This document shows positions 26,251-35,479 of a stretch of DNA of 64,000 bases, piece by piece. A program made the position numbers and the translations under genes. Where the stretch lies: NCBI RefSeq assembly GCF_000472965.1, contig NZ_AXAU01000017.1, forward strand, positions 62,001-126,000, read 5' to 3'. Source of the stretch: Bradyrhizobium murdochi. GTDB lineage: Bacteria > Pseudomonadota > Alphaproteobacteria > Rhizobiales > Xanthobacteraceae. Positions within the stretch are counted from its first letter, which is position 1; the number at the start of each line of letters is the position of its first letter. The notes beneath the pieces are model-generated. The model saw only the letters and a list, made by a program, of their open reading frames with translations, was not told the origin of the DNA and searched no databases.

Positions 26251-27171
26251 TCACTGCGCTGCGCGCGCCAATGCCAAAGCGCGCTCCATCGCCTGCGCTA
26301 CGATGACGGCAGAGCGCTCGTCGAGATGAACACCGTCGGCCCAGCGCAGCTCGCTTCGGTTCACTTCGATGGATAGCCATCGATTGGAATCCGGAAATGC
26401 GGCATGAATAATTTCCCGTGTGATCGCCGCATGCCGCGAGCCTTCGATCGGCTCGAAATAGGGTAGCTCGAACAGCAACACGCGCGCACCGCGTTGTTCC
26501 ACGATCCGGATCAGCTCCCCAATCCGTTTCGCGTTAAGTCGCACCGCATCCGTCGGATCCTCCGCATTGAGTTGCTGCAGCGCGCGATCCGCATAGATCC
26601 GGTTGTCGAAATCGCTCGGCGGCTGCCCGACCAATCTGCGCAGCTCGAGCGCGACCTGCTCATGCGTCAGCGGCGTATGAAGCTGCTGCTCATAGGCAGC
26701 TACCGCGGCTCTGACCGGGCGAAAGAACAATGGCTCGGCATCGCCGCGTGAATAACGTTCGACCAGCGCAGCGTCGGTCTGACGGGCGAGAACATTCGCT
26801 TCGACTAGTATGAGCCCTGGAAGCTGCGGCTGGCTCGCAACGATCTCCAGCCCGGTGAGCGGCGAGCCGCCCGCAAGCGCCAGATTTCTCAACTTGGGCG
26901 TTGCAAAATATTCCTCCTTGAGGCGGAACGTGATCGAGCTGCCCAACAGCACGACATCAGGCAACGGCTCACGCAGGTAACGGCTGAGCGTAATCAGCGT
27001 GCCGTCCCGCGTCGTCGTCGCCGGCATTTGCAGCCCGCTGCCGAAGCGCACAGTAGCAAAGCCGCAAGCGGTCAAGACAATCGCCGCGCCGGCACCGCAT
27101 TTTATCAACCACCGAACGGCAGACACGTCTTCCTCGCTCTTAGAGCGGGATGACTTTCTTCGAATCGTCAT
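26251..27171 (-). CDS. SGNH-hydrolase-like membrane-anchored protein, partner of the MBOAT acyltransferase
   Basis: A 306-residue protein with a basic N-terminus, one membrane anchor (about residues 21-41) and a periplasmic domain. LLGSSITFR (Ser78/Ser79) resembles the GDS block of SGNH enzymes, and WADGVHLDERSA near residue 280 supplies the Asp-x-x-His block. This matches the AlgJ/AlgX-like proteins that transfer or handle acetyl groups beside MBOAT proteins. It lies directly downstream of the MBOAT gene with one palindromic repeat between. Likely substrate: an exported polysaccharide; not identifiable here. Confidence 0.7.
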   Translation of the reverse strand: MTIRRKSSRSKSEEDVSAVRWLIKCGAGAAIVLTACGFATVRFGSGLQMPATTTRDGTLITLSRYLREPLPDVVLLGSSITFRLKEEYFATPKLRNLALAGGSPLTGLEIVASQPQLPGLILVEANVLARQTDAALVERYSRGDAEPLFFRPVRAAVAAYEQQLHTPLTHEQVALELRRLVGQPPSDFDNRIYADRALQQLNAEDPTDAVRLNAKRIGELIRIVEQRGARVLLFELPYFEPIEGSRHAAITREIIHAAFPDSNRWLSIEVNRSELRWADGVHLDERSAVIVAQAMERALALARAAQ

Positions 27172-27191
27172 CCGCTCTCCTCTTTAATTTC

Positions 27192-27242
27192 AGCATGATC
27201 TTTTCGGAAAACCGGTTCCCACTTTTCCGGATCATGCTCTAG
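27192..27242. repeat. GAGCATGATC-type palindromic repeat, second copy
   Basis: AGCATGATCTTTTCGGAAAA, then CCGG, then TCCCACTTTTCCGGATCATG and CTCTAGA. It matches the element at 7713-7764 except for a few core bases. It sits between the MBOAT and SGNH genes and its TAGAGC edge forms the MBOAT stop codon. Confidence 0.85.
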
Positions 27243-28600
27243 AACTGAAAGTAAATGAACGACGTTTCCGGGCCGGCTTCCAGATACATCAGCGCGGCCA
27301 TCGCGCCGTAGAGATATGGCTCCGCCCAGCGAAGCCTTCCCTCGGACAGCGGACGAAGACCAAGATGCTGAATGATGACCGGCAGCGAATAGAGCAGCGC
27401 CAGATTGTAGAACAGCTTCGTCGGATTGGGATTCGTGTTCGGCGTAAACATGCCCGTGAGATAGCCGACCGCATGATCGAAGTTCGGCAATTTGAAGAAG
27501 ATCCAGAGCATGGTGACGCAGACGAAAACGACGGTTATCCGGGCTGCTCGAAATACCGCAAAGTCGATCGATGCCAGACGCGCCAACAAGGGGCGTTCGA
27601 GCACCAGCAACAGGCCGTGCAACAGCCCCCAGATCAGATAGCTGAGGCCGGCGCCGTGCCAGAGGCCGCCCAGCCCCATCACGATCATCAAATTCAAATA
27701 AGTGCGCCATACGCCGTGACGATTGCCGCCGAGCGGGACGTAAAGATAGGTCCGCAGCCAGGTCGACAGCGAGATATGCCAGCGCGTCCAGAACTCGGAG
27801 AACGAGCTCGAGATATAGGGAAGATTGAAATTGATCGGCAAACGATAACCGAACAGCAGGGCTAGGCCGATCGCGATCGCGGAATAGCCGAAGAAGTCCG
27901 CATAAATCTGATAACTGTAGAGGAAAACCAGCAGCCAGCGATCCTGGGTCTGTAACGTCTCGTAGAGCGGGTAGCTCATGTGTGACGTCATTTCATTGAG
28001 GTTGTTGGCGACGTAGAGCTTGAAGAAAAACCCGATCAGGATCCATTTCGCGGCCTCGACGAACGGAATGTCCGCAACGTATTTCGGCTTGATCTGCGGC
28101 ATGAACATTTCCGCGCGCGTGATCGGACCGGAAACGAGCTGCGGAAAGAAAATGATGTAGAGGAAGACGCCGGTCAGCGTCGGCGCCGCTCCCTTCTGCC
28201 GGGTCAAGTCGACCAAGAGGCTGATGTTGTGGAAGACGAAAAATGAAATGCCGATCGGCAGCGGCAGCTTCAGAAGAAAATCAAGCGGCGCGAAATCGAC
28301 CAGGCTGGGTGACGCATCGATGAACAGCAGTTTGTACTTGAAGAACGCCAGCAGCGCGAGGTTGAAGGCAATGCCGGCCGGCAGCCAGAGCTGCCGGTTT
28401 CGCAACGCCAAGAGCAGGAAAAGATATGTTCCGAGAACCGCGACAGCCAACAGCGCCAGCAGTTCCGGTTGGCCATAGCCGTAGAAGAACAGGCTGGCGA
28501 AGACCAGCAGTTGGACCTGAAATGCTCGCAGCGCCGGAAGATAATACGCCGCAAATACGATCGCGACGAAAATGCCGAACTGCCATGATGTGAAAGTCAT
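27239..28600 (-). CDS. MBOAT family O-acyltransferase (AlgI-like)
   Basis: A 453-residue polytopic membrane protein. Hallmarks are FFPQLVSGPITRAEMFMPQI, the FSEFWTRWHISLSTWLRTY block and the catalytic His315 in GGLWHGAG, equivalent to His322 of Pseudomonas AlgI, with a second His in GLLHG. It should move acetyl groups across the inner membrane for O-acetylation of a polysaccharide. The SGNH-like partner gene follows downstream. The stop TAG is supplied by the intergenic repeat, so the C-terminus may have been trimmed or extended by its insertion. Confidence 0.93.
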   Translation of the reverse strand: MTFTSWQFGIFVAIVFAAYYLPALRAFQVQLLVFASLFFYGYGQPELLALLAVAVLGTYLFLLLALRNRQLWLPAGIAFNLALLAFFKYKLLFIDASPSLVDFAPLDFLLKLPLPIGISFFVFHNISLLVDLTRQKGAAPTLTGVFLYIIFFPQLVSGPITRAEMFMPQIKPKYVADIPFVEAAKWILIGFFFKLYVANNLNEMTSHMSYPLYETLQTQDRWLLVFLYSYQIYADFFGYSAIAIGLALLFGYRLPINFNLPYISSSFSEFWTRWHISLSTWLRTYLYVPLGGNRHGVWRTYLNLMIVMGLGGLWHGAGLSYLIWGLLHGLLLVLERPLLARLASIDFAVFRAARITVVFVCVTMLWIFFKLPNFDHAVGYLTGMFTPNTNPNPTKLFYNLALLYSLPVIIQHLGLRPLSEGRLRWAEPYLYGAMAALMYLEAGPETSFIYFQF

Positions 28601-28712
28601 GCCGCCCCAACGGTGGTTGGGGAAGCTCTAGCATTTCGGCCCGGGAGGGCCTAGCCGGAACCCGGATGGGTCCGGAGCGGACGGCTCAATTCGGCCCTGA
28701 TATCGGGAAGTT

Positions 28713-29093
28713 CTAGTTGCCCGCAGTGTTGAAGCGGGAAAGGTCGCAATCCCGTTCGGCATATCTCACGCGCCGCAGGCCCTCGCGGTCCTCGACCACG
28801 GTCGGCCGGCAGCGTTCCCTCCAGGCAGCCTGGGCGGCTTCATCGGCCTTGAGCTCTTCGGCGGTTCGAGGCGTAATCTTCACAACGCCGCTGCCGCCGA
28901 CGTAGAAATTGGTTTGCTGGCTGGGAAGCAGCGGCGCGCCCGAGGCAATGGCCGCGGCCTTGGCATCCGCTGCGGCCCGCGCCGCGCGGGCGGCCTGAGC
29001 GGCATCTGCGGCATGGCCGTGGTCCATCGCAAATTGCGCGGATGCAGACGATACCGAAGCGACGACGATCGAGATTGCGATGAAGACGCGCAT
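28713..29093 (-). CDS. Small secreted hypothetical protein
   Basis: A 126-residue protein with a clear signal peptide (MRVFIAISIVVASVSSASA) and an Ala-rich helical segment (AADAAQAARAARAAADAKAA), followed by a C-terminal domain with two Cys (RERCRP and ERDCDLSRF) that could form a disulfide. GGGGCA lies about 9 nt before the ATG used; an earlier in-frame Met is less likely. The Cys spacing and the RxVRYAxxxC ending recall the next small gene (VRLVYARKGCEFGR), so the two may be paralogues. I do not recognise the family. Confidence 0.65.
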   Translation of the reverse strand: MRVFIAISIVVASVSSASAQFAMDHGHAADAAQAARAARAAADAKAAAIASGAPLLPSQQTNFYVGGSGVVKITPRTAEELKADEAAQAAWRERCRPTVVEDREGLRRVRYAERDCDLSRFNTAGN

Positions 29094-29283
29094 GGACACT
29101 GCCCCTTGATGAATGCGTCCGTCAGGAATGACCGACAAGCATTGAGGCGGCGTAAAGCTGTGTGACTAACCGGATCGCAATTTGATCGATAAAAGTTTAG
29201 CGGTCTGTCGGGCGCGCGTTATCAGCCATTCATCGAGGCGTAAGGCTTGCGAATTCTCCCCGCTCGCGGCGAGGAGAAGCGTG

Positions 29284-29574
29284 CTACTCGCTGCGGCCGA
29301 ACTCGCAGCCCTTGCGGGCGTACACCAGGCGGACAACGCCTTCGTTATCATAGGTGCGCTTCGGCTTGCAGAACGCTTCCCACTTCTCGATGCTGGCGCG
29401 CCTTGCCTTTGCGTCTTCCTGATTCTGCGCCTCGCTGCGCACCGGATCATCCAGATAGGACGTCGTGCACACCCTGCCGTAGAACTTGCTGTAGGTGCAG
29501 CGTTCCACGACCTGCCAGGCCTGCGCCGATGTCGACAGCAGGGCCAGTGTTGCAATTGCGTAAAGGACTTTCAT
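29284..29574 (-). CDS. Small secreted hypothetical protein, paralogue-like
   Basis: A 96-residue protein with signal peptide MKVLYAIATLALLSTSAQA and a mature part containing four Cys (RCTY, RVCTT, AFCKP, KGCEF). A Met four codons upstream is an alternative start. The ending VVRLVYARKGCEF parallels LRRVRYAERDCDL of the neighbouring small gene. The 220 bp on its upstream side hold no gene. Periplasmic, function unknown. Confidence 0.65.
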   Translation of the reverse strand: MKVLYAIATLALLSTSAQAWQVVERCTYSKFYGRVCTTSYLDDPVRSEAQNQEDAKARRASIEKWEAFCKPKRTYDNEGVVRLVYARKGCEFGRSE

Positions 29575-29808
29575 GTTGTCGCTCATCGCTCGAGGAGACT
29601 TTCTCCGTGCGACTAGCTAGCGCCGGAGATTATCGAGGCGCAACGGTAACCCTTTGTTAATCTAAATACCCGCGGAAAAGGTTAAATCTGGAACCGCTCG
29701 CTGTCTCTTCATGTGACGCTATCACAACCAGAACGCGCGCCAGTTCACATACGAGACAACATTGTCCGCCATTGAGACAGCGGAACAAGCGTTCTCGAGT
29801 GACGGCTG

Positions 29809-30672
29809 CTAGACCACCGTCCGATGCCGCGCGATGCAGGTCTGCAGGACCTCGTCCATCGGCCTTGCCCACCACTCGTTGGAGAAGATTTCGATCTCGG
29901 AATAGCCGGCAAAGCCCTGCGCCTCGACCGCTGATCGCACAGATGTGATGTCGATGACGCCGTCGCCCATCATGCCGCGGTCGTTGAGGATGTCTTTTGT
30001 TGGCACCAACCAGTCGCAGACGTGAAACGCCAGCAATCGATCTTTCCCCGCGCGCGCAATTTGCGGCATCAGTTCCGGGTCCCACCAGATGTGATAGACG
30101 TCGAGCGCAACGCCCAGCGCGCCGGTGCGCTGCGGATCGAGCTGATCGCAGATGTCCAGCGCCTGCTTCGTCGTGTTCACGCAGGCACGGTCGGCGGCGT
30201 AGGCCGGATGCAAAGGCTCGATCGCGAGCGGCATGTTGGCCTCTCTCGCATACTCCAGCATTTCCGCGATCGCGTCATGGACCTGCGTACGCGCAGCCGC
30301 AATGTCCTTCGAGGCCGCGCTTCCCGGCCGCGAATATTGCGGCAGGCCGCCGACGACCAGCACGATGCAGGGCGCGCCCAGCGCCTTGGCTTCGTCCACC
30401 GCGCGGCGGTTGTCGTCGCGCGCCTCGACGCGGCGCGCTGCGTCCGCCGTGAACATGCCGCCGCGGCAATAGCCGGACAATCCAAGGCCAGCGTCGCGCA
30501 CGGCCCGCACTGCGCGCTCGAGGCCGATGGCCGCAACCTGGTCGCGCCAGGGATCGATGGCGCGGATGCCGTGGCGCGCACAGGCGTCGATGATGGCAAC
30601 GAGGTCGCCCTGCTTGCGGACGGTCGCCGTGTTCAGCGACAGCCAGCGATGATCGCTCGAGAAATCACGCAT
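29809..30672 (-). CDS. Sugar phosphate isomerase/epimerase-like TIM-barrel protein
   Basis: A 287-residue cytoplasmic protein of the xylose-isomerase-like TIM-barrel superfamily (AP_endonuc_2). Metal-ligand-type motifs are AIEPLHP (Glu), ALDVYHIWWD (Asp/His), FHVCDWL (His/Asp) and a late EIEIFS (Glu), the normal order for IolE/hydroxypyruvate-isomerase-like enzymes. Expected reaction: aldose-ketose isomerisation, epimerisation or dehydration of a sugar or sugar acid. It is the last gene of the seven-gene operon and overlaps the DUF993 gene by one base (TGATG). Confidence 0.85.
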   Translation of the reverse strand: MRDFSSDHRWLSLNTATVRKQGDLVAIIDACARHGIRAIDPWRDQVAAIGLERAVRAVRDAGLGLSGYCRGGMFTADAARRVEARDDNRRAVDEAKALGAPCIVLVVGGLPQYSRPGSAASKDIAAARTQVHDAIAEMLEYAREANMPLAIEPLHPAYAADRACVNTTKQALDICDQLDPQRTGALGVALDVYHIWWDPELMPQIARAGKDRLLAFHVCDWLVPTKDILNDRGMMGDGVIDITSVRSAVEAQGFAGYSEIEIFSNEWWARPMDEVLQTCIARHRTVV

Positions 30673-31865
30673 CAGGGTTCGATGCCGCGCGTTGCCAGCA
30701 CCGTCTTCATGCGCCGCGTTGCCAGTTCGGGGTTGGAGAGCAGCCCAGCTTTATCGGCAAGGCGAAACAGTTCGGCCAGATGCAGCGTCGAGCGCGTGCT
30801 CTCCTGCCCGCCGACCATGGTGAAATGATCCTGATGGCCGTTGAGATAGGCCATGAACACGATGCCGGTCTTGTAGAACCGCGTCGGCGCCTTGAAGATA
30901 TGCCGCGACAGCGGCACCGTCGGCCCCAATACGTCATGGAAACCGGCCTGGTCGCCGGCAGCCAGCCGTGACAGCGCGTAGGACGCCGCCGGCGCGATGG
31001 CATCGAAGATGCCGAGCAGCGCATGCGAAAAGCCTTGCTCGTCGCCCGCGATCAGTTCGGCATAGTTGAAATCGTCGCCGGTATACATCTTCACCTTGGG
31101 ATCAAGGCGACGGCGCATGTCGATCTCGCGCTGCTTGTCGAGCAGCGAGACTTTTACGCCATCGACCTTGGCGGCATTGGCGTTGATGATGGCAACCGCC
31201 GTATCCATCGCCGTGTCGAGATCGGCGGTGCCCCAGTAGCCCGATAGCGCCGGGTCGAACATGTCGCCGAGCCAGTGGATGATCACGGGCTCGCGAACCT
31301 GTGACAGCACCCGGTTGTAGACCTTTGCATAGTCGTCGGCGCTGCGGCCAAGCTTTGCCAATGCGCGTGACGCCATCAAGATGATGCGGCCACCGGCCTT
31401 TTCGACGGCCGCGATCTGCTCTTCATAGGCGCGGATCACGTCGTCGATCGATTTTGCGTCTTCCACTGCGAGGTGGTCGGTGCCGGCGCCGGAAAACACC
31501 AGCGCATTGCCCTTCGCTTTCGCAGCCTTCACCGAGCGCTGGATCAGTTCCAGCGAGGTCGGCCAATCCAGCCCCATGCCGCGCTGCGCGGTGTCCATCG
31601 CCTCGGCAACGCCAAGGCCGAGATCCCAGACATGCTCGCGGAACGCGATGGTGCGGTCCCAGTCGATGGCAGATGTCAGCCACGGGTCGTTGTCGGCGAG
31701 TGGGTCCGCCACGACATGGGCAGCAGAAAACGCCACGCGGTTGAGCGTGCCTTCAAGCTTCGCCGGAAACGTTCGCGATGCCGCCAGGCGATAATCCTCG
31801 ATTTTGCGATCCGCCGTCGGCAGCTTCAGCGACAGCGACGACATCGGCAGGACTGGCTTGTTCAT
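30672..31865 (-). CDS. DUF993 family protein (dihydrodipicolinate-synthase-like aldolase fold)
   Basis: A 397-residue protein of DUF993, related to the DapA/N-acetylneuraminate lyase TIM-barrel group. Segments such as VFSGAGTDHL and VDGVKVSLLDKQREIDMRRR (a strand with a candidate Schiff-base Lys in VKVSL) fit that fold. By homology it may carry out retro-aldol cleavage or dehydration of a 2-oxo sugar acid. GAGGAGG lies 7 nt before the ATG. It is 12 bp after the Gfo/Idh gene and overlaps the epimerase gene. The real substrate is unknown. Confidence 0.85.
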   Translation of the reverse strand: MNKPVLPMSSLSLKLPTADRKIEDYRLAASRTFPAKLEGTLNRVAFSAAHVVADPLADNDPWLTSAIDWDRTIAFREHVWDLGLGVAEAMDTAQRGMGLDWPTSLELIQRSVKAAKAKGNALVFSGAGTDHLAVEDAKSIDDVIRAYEEQIAAVEKAGGRIILMASRALAKLGRSADDYAKVYNRVLSQVREPVIIHWLGDMFDPALSGYWGTADLDTAMDTAVAIINANAAKVDGVKVSLLDKQREIDMRRRLDPKVKMYTGDDFNYAELIAGDEQGFSHALLGIFDAIAPAASYALSRLAAGDQAGFHDVLGPTVPLSRHIFKAPTRFYKTGIVFMAYLNGHQDHFTMVGGQESTRSTLHLAELFRLADKAGLLSNPELATRRMKTVLATRGIEP

Positions 31866-31877
31866 GCTTAAGCCTCC

Positions 31878-33029
31878 TCACACCTTGATCGGGGCAACGT
31901 CGATCCAGCGCCGCTCGCGCCAGCTCTGCAGCGCGCATTCGGCAAGCTGCACGCCCTTGGCGCCTTCCAGCAACGTGTATTTGTAGGGCGCGTCCTCGCA
32001 GACGTGGCGGATGAACATTTCCCACTGCTCCTTGAAGCCGTTGTCGTAGACAACGTTGTCGGGAACCTTCTGCCAGTCGGCATAGAAATCATGGGTGCGC
32101 TTCTCGTCCGGATTCCACACCGGCCGCGGCGTCGCCTGGCGCGCCTGGATCACGCAATCGGTCAGGCCCGCCACTGCCGAGCCGTGGGTGCCGTCGACCT
32201 GGAAGGTGACGAGGTCGTCGCGGTAGACCCGCGTCACCCAGCTCATGTTGATATGCGCGATCACGCCACCCTTGAGGCGGAACGTCGCATAGGCGGAATC
32301 ATCGGCAGTCGCCGTGTACTTCTTGCCCTTTTCGTCGAAACGTTCGGGGATGTCGGTCGTGCCGAGGCAGGAGATGCTCTCCACATCGCCGAAGAGATTG
32401 TCGAGCACGTAGCGCCAGTGGCAGACCATGTCGAGGATGATGCCGCCGCCGTCCTCGCTGCGGTAATTCCACGACGGCCGCTGCGCTTCCTGCCAGCCGC
32501 CTTCAAACACCCAATAGCCGAACTCGCCGCGCACCGACAGCATGCGGCCGAAGAAGCCGGAATCGCGCAGGAAGGCGAGCTTCTTCAAGCCCGGCAGGAA
32601 CAGCTTGTCCTGCACCGTGCCGTGCTTGATGCCCCTGGCCTTGGCGAGCTTCAGCACCTGGACCGCCTCCTCCAGGTTGGTCGCGATCGGCTTTTCGCAA
32701 TAGACGTGCTTGCCCGCCTCGATCGCCTTGGTCAGCAGCGAGGGGCGCGCCTGCGTGGTCGCGGCGTCGAAGAAGATGGTGTCGTCCTTCGCGGCCAGCG
32801 CATTGTCGAGATCGGTCGACCAGCGCTCCACATTGAAGCGCTTCGCAAGACGCTCGACCTTGTCCGCATCGCGACCGATCAGGATCGGGTCCGGCAGCAT
32901 GCGGTCGCCGTTCGACAGCAGCACGCCGCCCTGGTCGCGGATCGCGATGATGGAGCGGACCAAATGCTGGTTGAGTCCCATCCGGCCGGTCACGCCGTTC
33001 ATGATCAGGCCGAGGCGTTTGGTCGTCAT
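31878..33029 (-). CDS. Gfo/Idh/MocA family oxidoreductase
   Basis: A 383-residue NAD(P)-dependent dehydrogenase. The Rossmann N-terminus here is LIMNGVTGRMGLNQHL, a slightly unusual nucleotide-binding loop, followed by the family motif HVYCEKPIATN with the catalytic Lys and a downstream GGIILDMVCHWRYV segment carrying Asp and His. Expected reaction: oxidation of a sugar or cyclitol hydroxyl. GGAG lies 9 nt before the ATG, and the start overlaps the enolase-like gene stop (ATGA), so the two enzymes are translationally coupled. Confidence 0.92.
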   Translation of the reverse strand: MTTKRLGLIMNGVTGRMGLNQHLVRSIIAIRDQGGVLLSNGDRMLPDPILIGRDADKVERLAKRFNVERWSTDLDNALAAKDDTIFFDAATTQARPSLLTKAIEAGKHVYCEKPIATNLEEAVQVLKLAKARGIKHGTVQDKLFLPGLKKLAFLRDSGFFGRMLSVRGEFGYWVFEGGWQEAQRPSWNYRSEDGGGIILDMVCHWRYVLDNLFGDVESISCLGTTDIPERFDEKGKKYTATADDSAYATFRLKGGVIAHINMSWVTRVYRDDLVTFQVDGTHGSAVAGLTDCVIQARQATPRPVWNPDEKRTHDFYADWQKVPDNVVYDNGFKEQWEMFIRHVCEDAPYKYTLLEGAKGVQLAECALQSWRERRWIDVAPIKV

Positions 33030-34429
33030 ACTACTTTCTCCAAAGGAATTCTGGGCGAGGGCTGCGCGAGCGGCGACATCGCGGACCAGTCCGGATGCGT
33101 GGCCGTGGCGAAGCCAGGTGTGGTCAGCGATCCCGTCAGGAGGTCGCCGTCATGGATCGCGAGACGAATCTTATTGCCGTCGCGGGCGTAGAGATCGGGA
33201 TGGCCCGCGAGAAACGCCTGCGCTTCCGCGGCAGGCGTGTCGCCAAAACCGTCCACATAATGGTGGCCGTTGCGCTCGGCATGGGTGACGCCGATCAGTG
33301 CACCGAGCGCGAGGTCCTGCTGCACGGCAAGGCCCGCCTGGCAGGTCAGGTCCTCGCCGGCGATGAAGCATTTCTCGCCGGCGGCATTCCATTTGGCCGC
33401 GCGCGTGGCGTTGATGACGGACTTATAGATGCCCTTGCAGGATTTCGAGGAGATGCCGCGATAGCCGAGCGCCCGCGCCACCGGGAAGGCGTCGTAGGAA
33501 TCGTCCGCCTCGTCGATGATGAAATCGCACCGCGTGAGTGCGCCGAGCGGCGATTGGCGCGTGATGTCGCGTGGCATCGGCTGCTCGATATAGAGGAGCT
33601 TTTGCGCGATCGGCCGCAGCGCGGCATCGCGGTCGAGTTGCTCGACAAGCGCATTCAATGCAGTGAGGTCGGCGTACTGTTCATTGGCGTCGAGCGTGAC
33701 GCGGTAATCGTACGACAGCGTCGCCAGTTCATTGCCGATCCGGATCAGCCGATCGGCATCATGCGCGGGGTCGCCGTTTAGCTTGAGCTTGAAGTAGCGC
33801 GCGCCGGCGTTTTCTCTGAAGTCGGCAACGCCGCCCTCGCCTTCGACCTTGTCGTCCATGCCGACCGTATGCCGGATCGCGACGCGCTCCAGCCGTTTTC
33901 GGCCTGCGAAAAAGCGCGACACGTCATCATCGCCGAGATCGCGCGAAAGGCGTGCATCCACGCCTGCGATGTTGTCGGCCATGCCGTCGAAGAAGCTGGT
34001 TCCCGTGCAACGCAGCAGCGCGTCGAGAACCGCCTTGTCGATCTCGGCCGGCCCGTAGGCTGCCGCCAGCGGCGGAATGTCTTCTCGCGCGCAGACGTCG
34101 ATCTGCGCGCCGATGCAGGCCGCATGCAGGCCGAACGCAGTCTCGAAGCCGGAATGCGCCAGATAGATGCCTCGTGCGATCAGAAGCGAGCGCCGCAGCT
34201 CTTCGACTGTCTGCTCTGGCGCGAGATGCGGCCGCTTGTCGAACCATTTTGGCACCAAGAACTCGGCGCAGGCGCCGACAGCCCTGCCCTTGCCTTCGAC
34301 TTCGATCTCGACGCGCACAAACGCCTGCGGGGTCGCGTTGATGACGACCGCGCCGAATCGGAACGGCCGGACGAAGGTGACCGGACGTTCGAAAAAGGAG
34401 ATGTCTCGTACGGCCAAGCGTAACGGCAT
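33026..34429 (-). CDS. Enolase-superfamily protein (mandelate racemase/muconate-lactonising-like)
   Basis: A 467-residue protein. The C-terminal barrel has YFKLKLNGD (KxK catalytic pair), VTLDANEQY (metal Asp), a LYIEQPM strand (metal Glu), FIIDEADDS (third metal acidic residue) and FIAGEDLTCQAG near the end. These are ordered as in the enolase superfamily, although the protein is longer than usual and the N-terminal domain is divergent. Likely reaction: proton abstraction alpha to a carboxylate leading to dehydration or racemisation of a sugar acid. It lies 11 bp after the ABC ATPase gene. Confidence 0.75.
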   Translation of the reverse strand: MPLRLAVRDISFFERPVTFVRPFRFGAVVINATPQAFVRVEIEVEGKGRAVGACAEFLVPKWFDKRPHLAPEQTVEELRRSLLIARGIYLAHSGFETAFGLHAACIGAQIDVCAREDIPPLAAAYGPAEIDKAVLDALLRCTGTSFFDGMADNIAGVDARLSRDLGDDDVSRFFAGRKRLERVAIRHTVGMDDKVEGEGGVADFRENAGARYFKLKLNGDPAHDADRLIRIGNELATLSYDYRVTLDANEQYADLTALNALVEQLDRDAALRPIAQKLLYIEQPMPRDITRQSPLGALTRCDFIIDEADDSYDAFPVARALGYRGISSKSCKGIYKSVINATRAAKWNAAGEKCFIAGEDLTCQAGLAVQQDLALGALIGVTHAERNGHHYVDGFGDTPAAEAQAFLAGHPDLYARDGNKIRLAIHDGDLLTGSLTTPGFATATHPDWSAMSPLAQPSPRIPLEKVV

Positions 34430-34440
34430 CGAGCCAGCTT

Positions 34441-35289
34441 TCAGTCCAGCGCGCTTTGCGTGAAAAAGTGCTTGCGGATCCGCTGCACCAGTTCGGTGAA
34501 GGCGGGATCGGCCATCGCGTCGAGCGAGCGCGGGCGCGGCAGCGGCACGTCGTAGATCGCGGCGATCGCGCCGGGCCGTTCGGTCATGACAAGCACGCGA
34601 TCGGCCAGGAACACAGCTTCCGGAATCGAGTGCGTGATCAGCAGCACGGTTTTGCCGGTCTCGCGCTGGATGCGCATCAGCTCGACATTCATCTTCTCGC
34701 GCGTCATGGCATCGAGCGCGCCGAACGGCTCGTCCATCAGCATGATCTTAGGATCATGCACCAGCGCCCGGCAGATCGAAGCGCGTTGCTGCATGCCGCC
34801 CGACAATTGCCACGGCAGCTTCTTCTCGAACCCTTCGAGGCCGACCAGCTTCAACAGCGCTTTCGCCCGCGGCAGATACTCGTCGCGCGGCAATTTCTTC
34901 ATGTCGATCGGCAACATCACGTTGGAGAGGATGTTGCGCCAGGGCAGCAGCAGCGCGTTCTGGAACACGATGCCGACATTGCCGTGCGGCTTTGTAACCT
35001 GCTCGCCTTCGACCAGAATCTCCCCCGTCGACGGCGCGAGCAGCCCGGAAATCATCTTCAACAGCGTGGACTTGCCGCAGCCGGACGGGCCGACGACGAC
35101 AAAGAACTCGCCCTCGTTGATGTGGAAATCCAGCGGCCGCAGCGACGGCACGTCGCCGTCCCGCGAACGATAGGTTTTTGAGACGCCGGATAGCGTGATC
35201 CCGGACGCCGCGCCGCCGGCGCGATCCGATACCAGGCGCAGATGTGCGGCTGGTTGGTCGATCTCGGTTGGTTTGGTCGCAGGATTCAT
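34441..35289 (-). CDS. ABC transporter ATPase, NitT/TauT (SsuB/TauB-like) family
   Basis: A 282-residue ATPase with Walker A GPSGCGKST, Q-loop FQNALLLPW, signature LSGGMQQR, Walker B IMLMDEPFGALD and the switch His in ITHSIPEAVFLADRV. FGALDAMTR and the SIPEA phrase are typical of nitrate/sulfonate/taurine/pyrimidine-precursor importers. About 190 bp containing a repeat separate it from the SBP gene. It powers import by the permease encoded upstream. Confidence 0.93.
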   Translation of the reverse strand: MNPATKPTEIDQPAAHLRLVSDRAGGAASGITLSGVSKTYRSRDGDVPSLRPLDFHINEGEFFVVVGPSGCGKSTLLKMISGLLAPSTGEILVEGEQVTKPHGNVGIVFQNALLLPWRNILSNVMLPIDMKKLPRDEYLPRAKALLKLVGLEGFEKKLPWQLSGGMQQRASICRALVHDPKIMLMDEPFGALDAMTREKMNVELMRIQRETGKTVLLITHSIPEAVFLADRVLVMTERPGAIAAIYDVPLPRPRSLDAMADPAFTELVQRIRKHFFTQSALD

Positions 35290-35333
35290 AAAGTTGAGTC
35301 CATCTAGAGAAGTCCTTTCCGCACCAGCTCGGG

Positions 35334-35456
35334 CTTCATCCTTCGAGACGGCGCTTCGCGCCTCCTCAGGATGAGGTTTGAGGCCCGAGGATGCGGTGCG
35401 AGACCCTCATGGTGAGGAGCGCGGCAACGCCGCGCGTCTCGAACCACGAGGCCTCA
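35334..35456. repeat. CCTCATGGTGAGG / CCTCAGGATGAGG repeat, copy 2 (inside the operon)
   Basis: CATCCTTCGAGACGGCGCTT ... CTCCTCAGGATGAGG on the left and GACCCTCATGGTGAGGAGCG ... GTCTCGAACCACGAGG on the right. The arms of the copy at 16111 occur here in swapped order. It lies in the gap between SBP and ATPase genes of one operon. Confidence 0.85.
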
Positions 35457-35479
35457 ATTGCCCGATCGCACGCGTCGGC

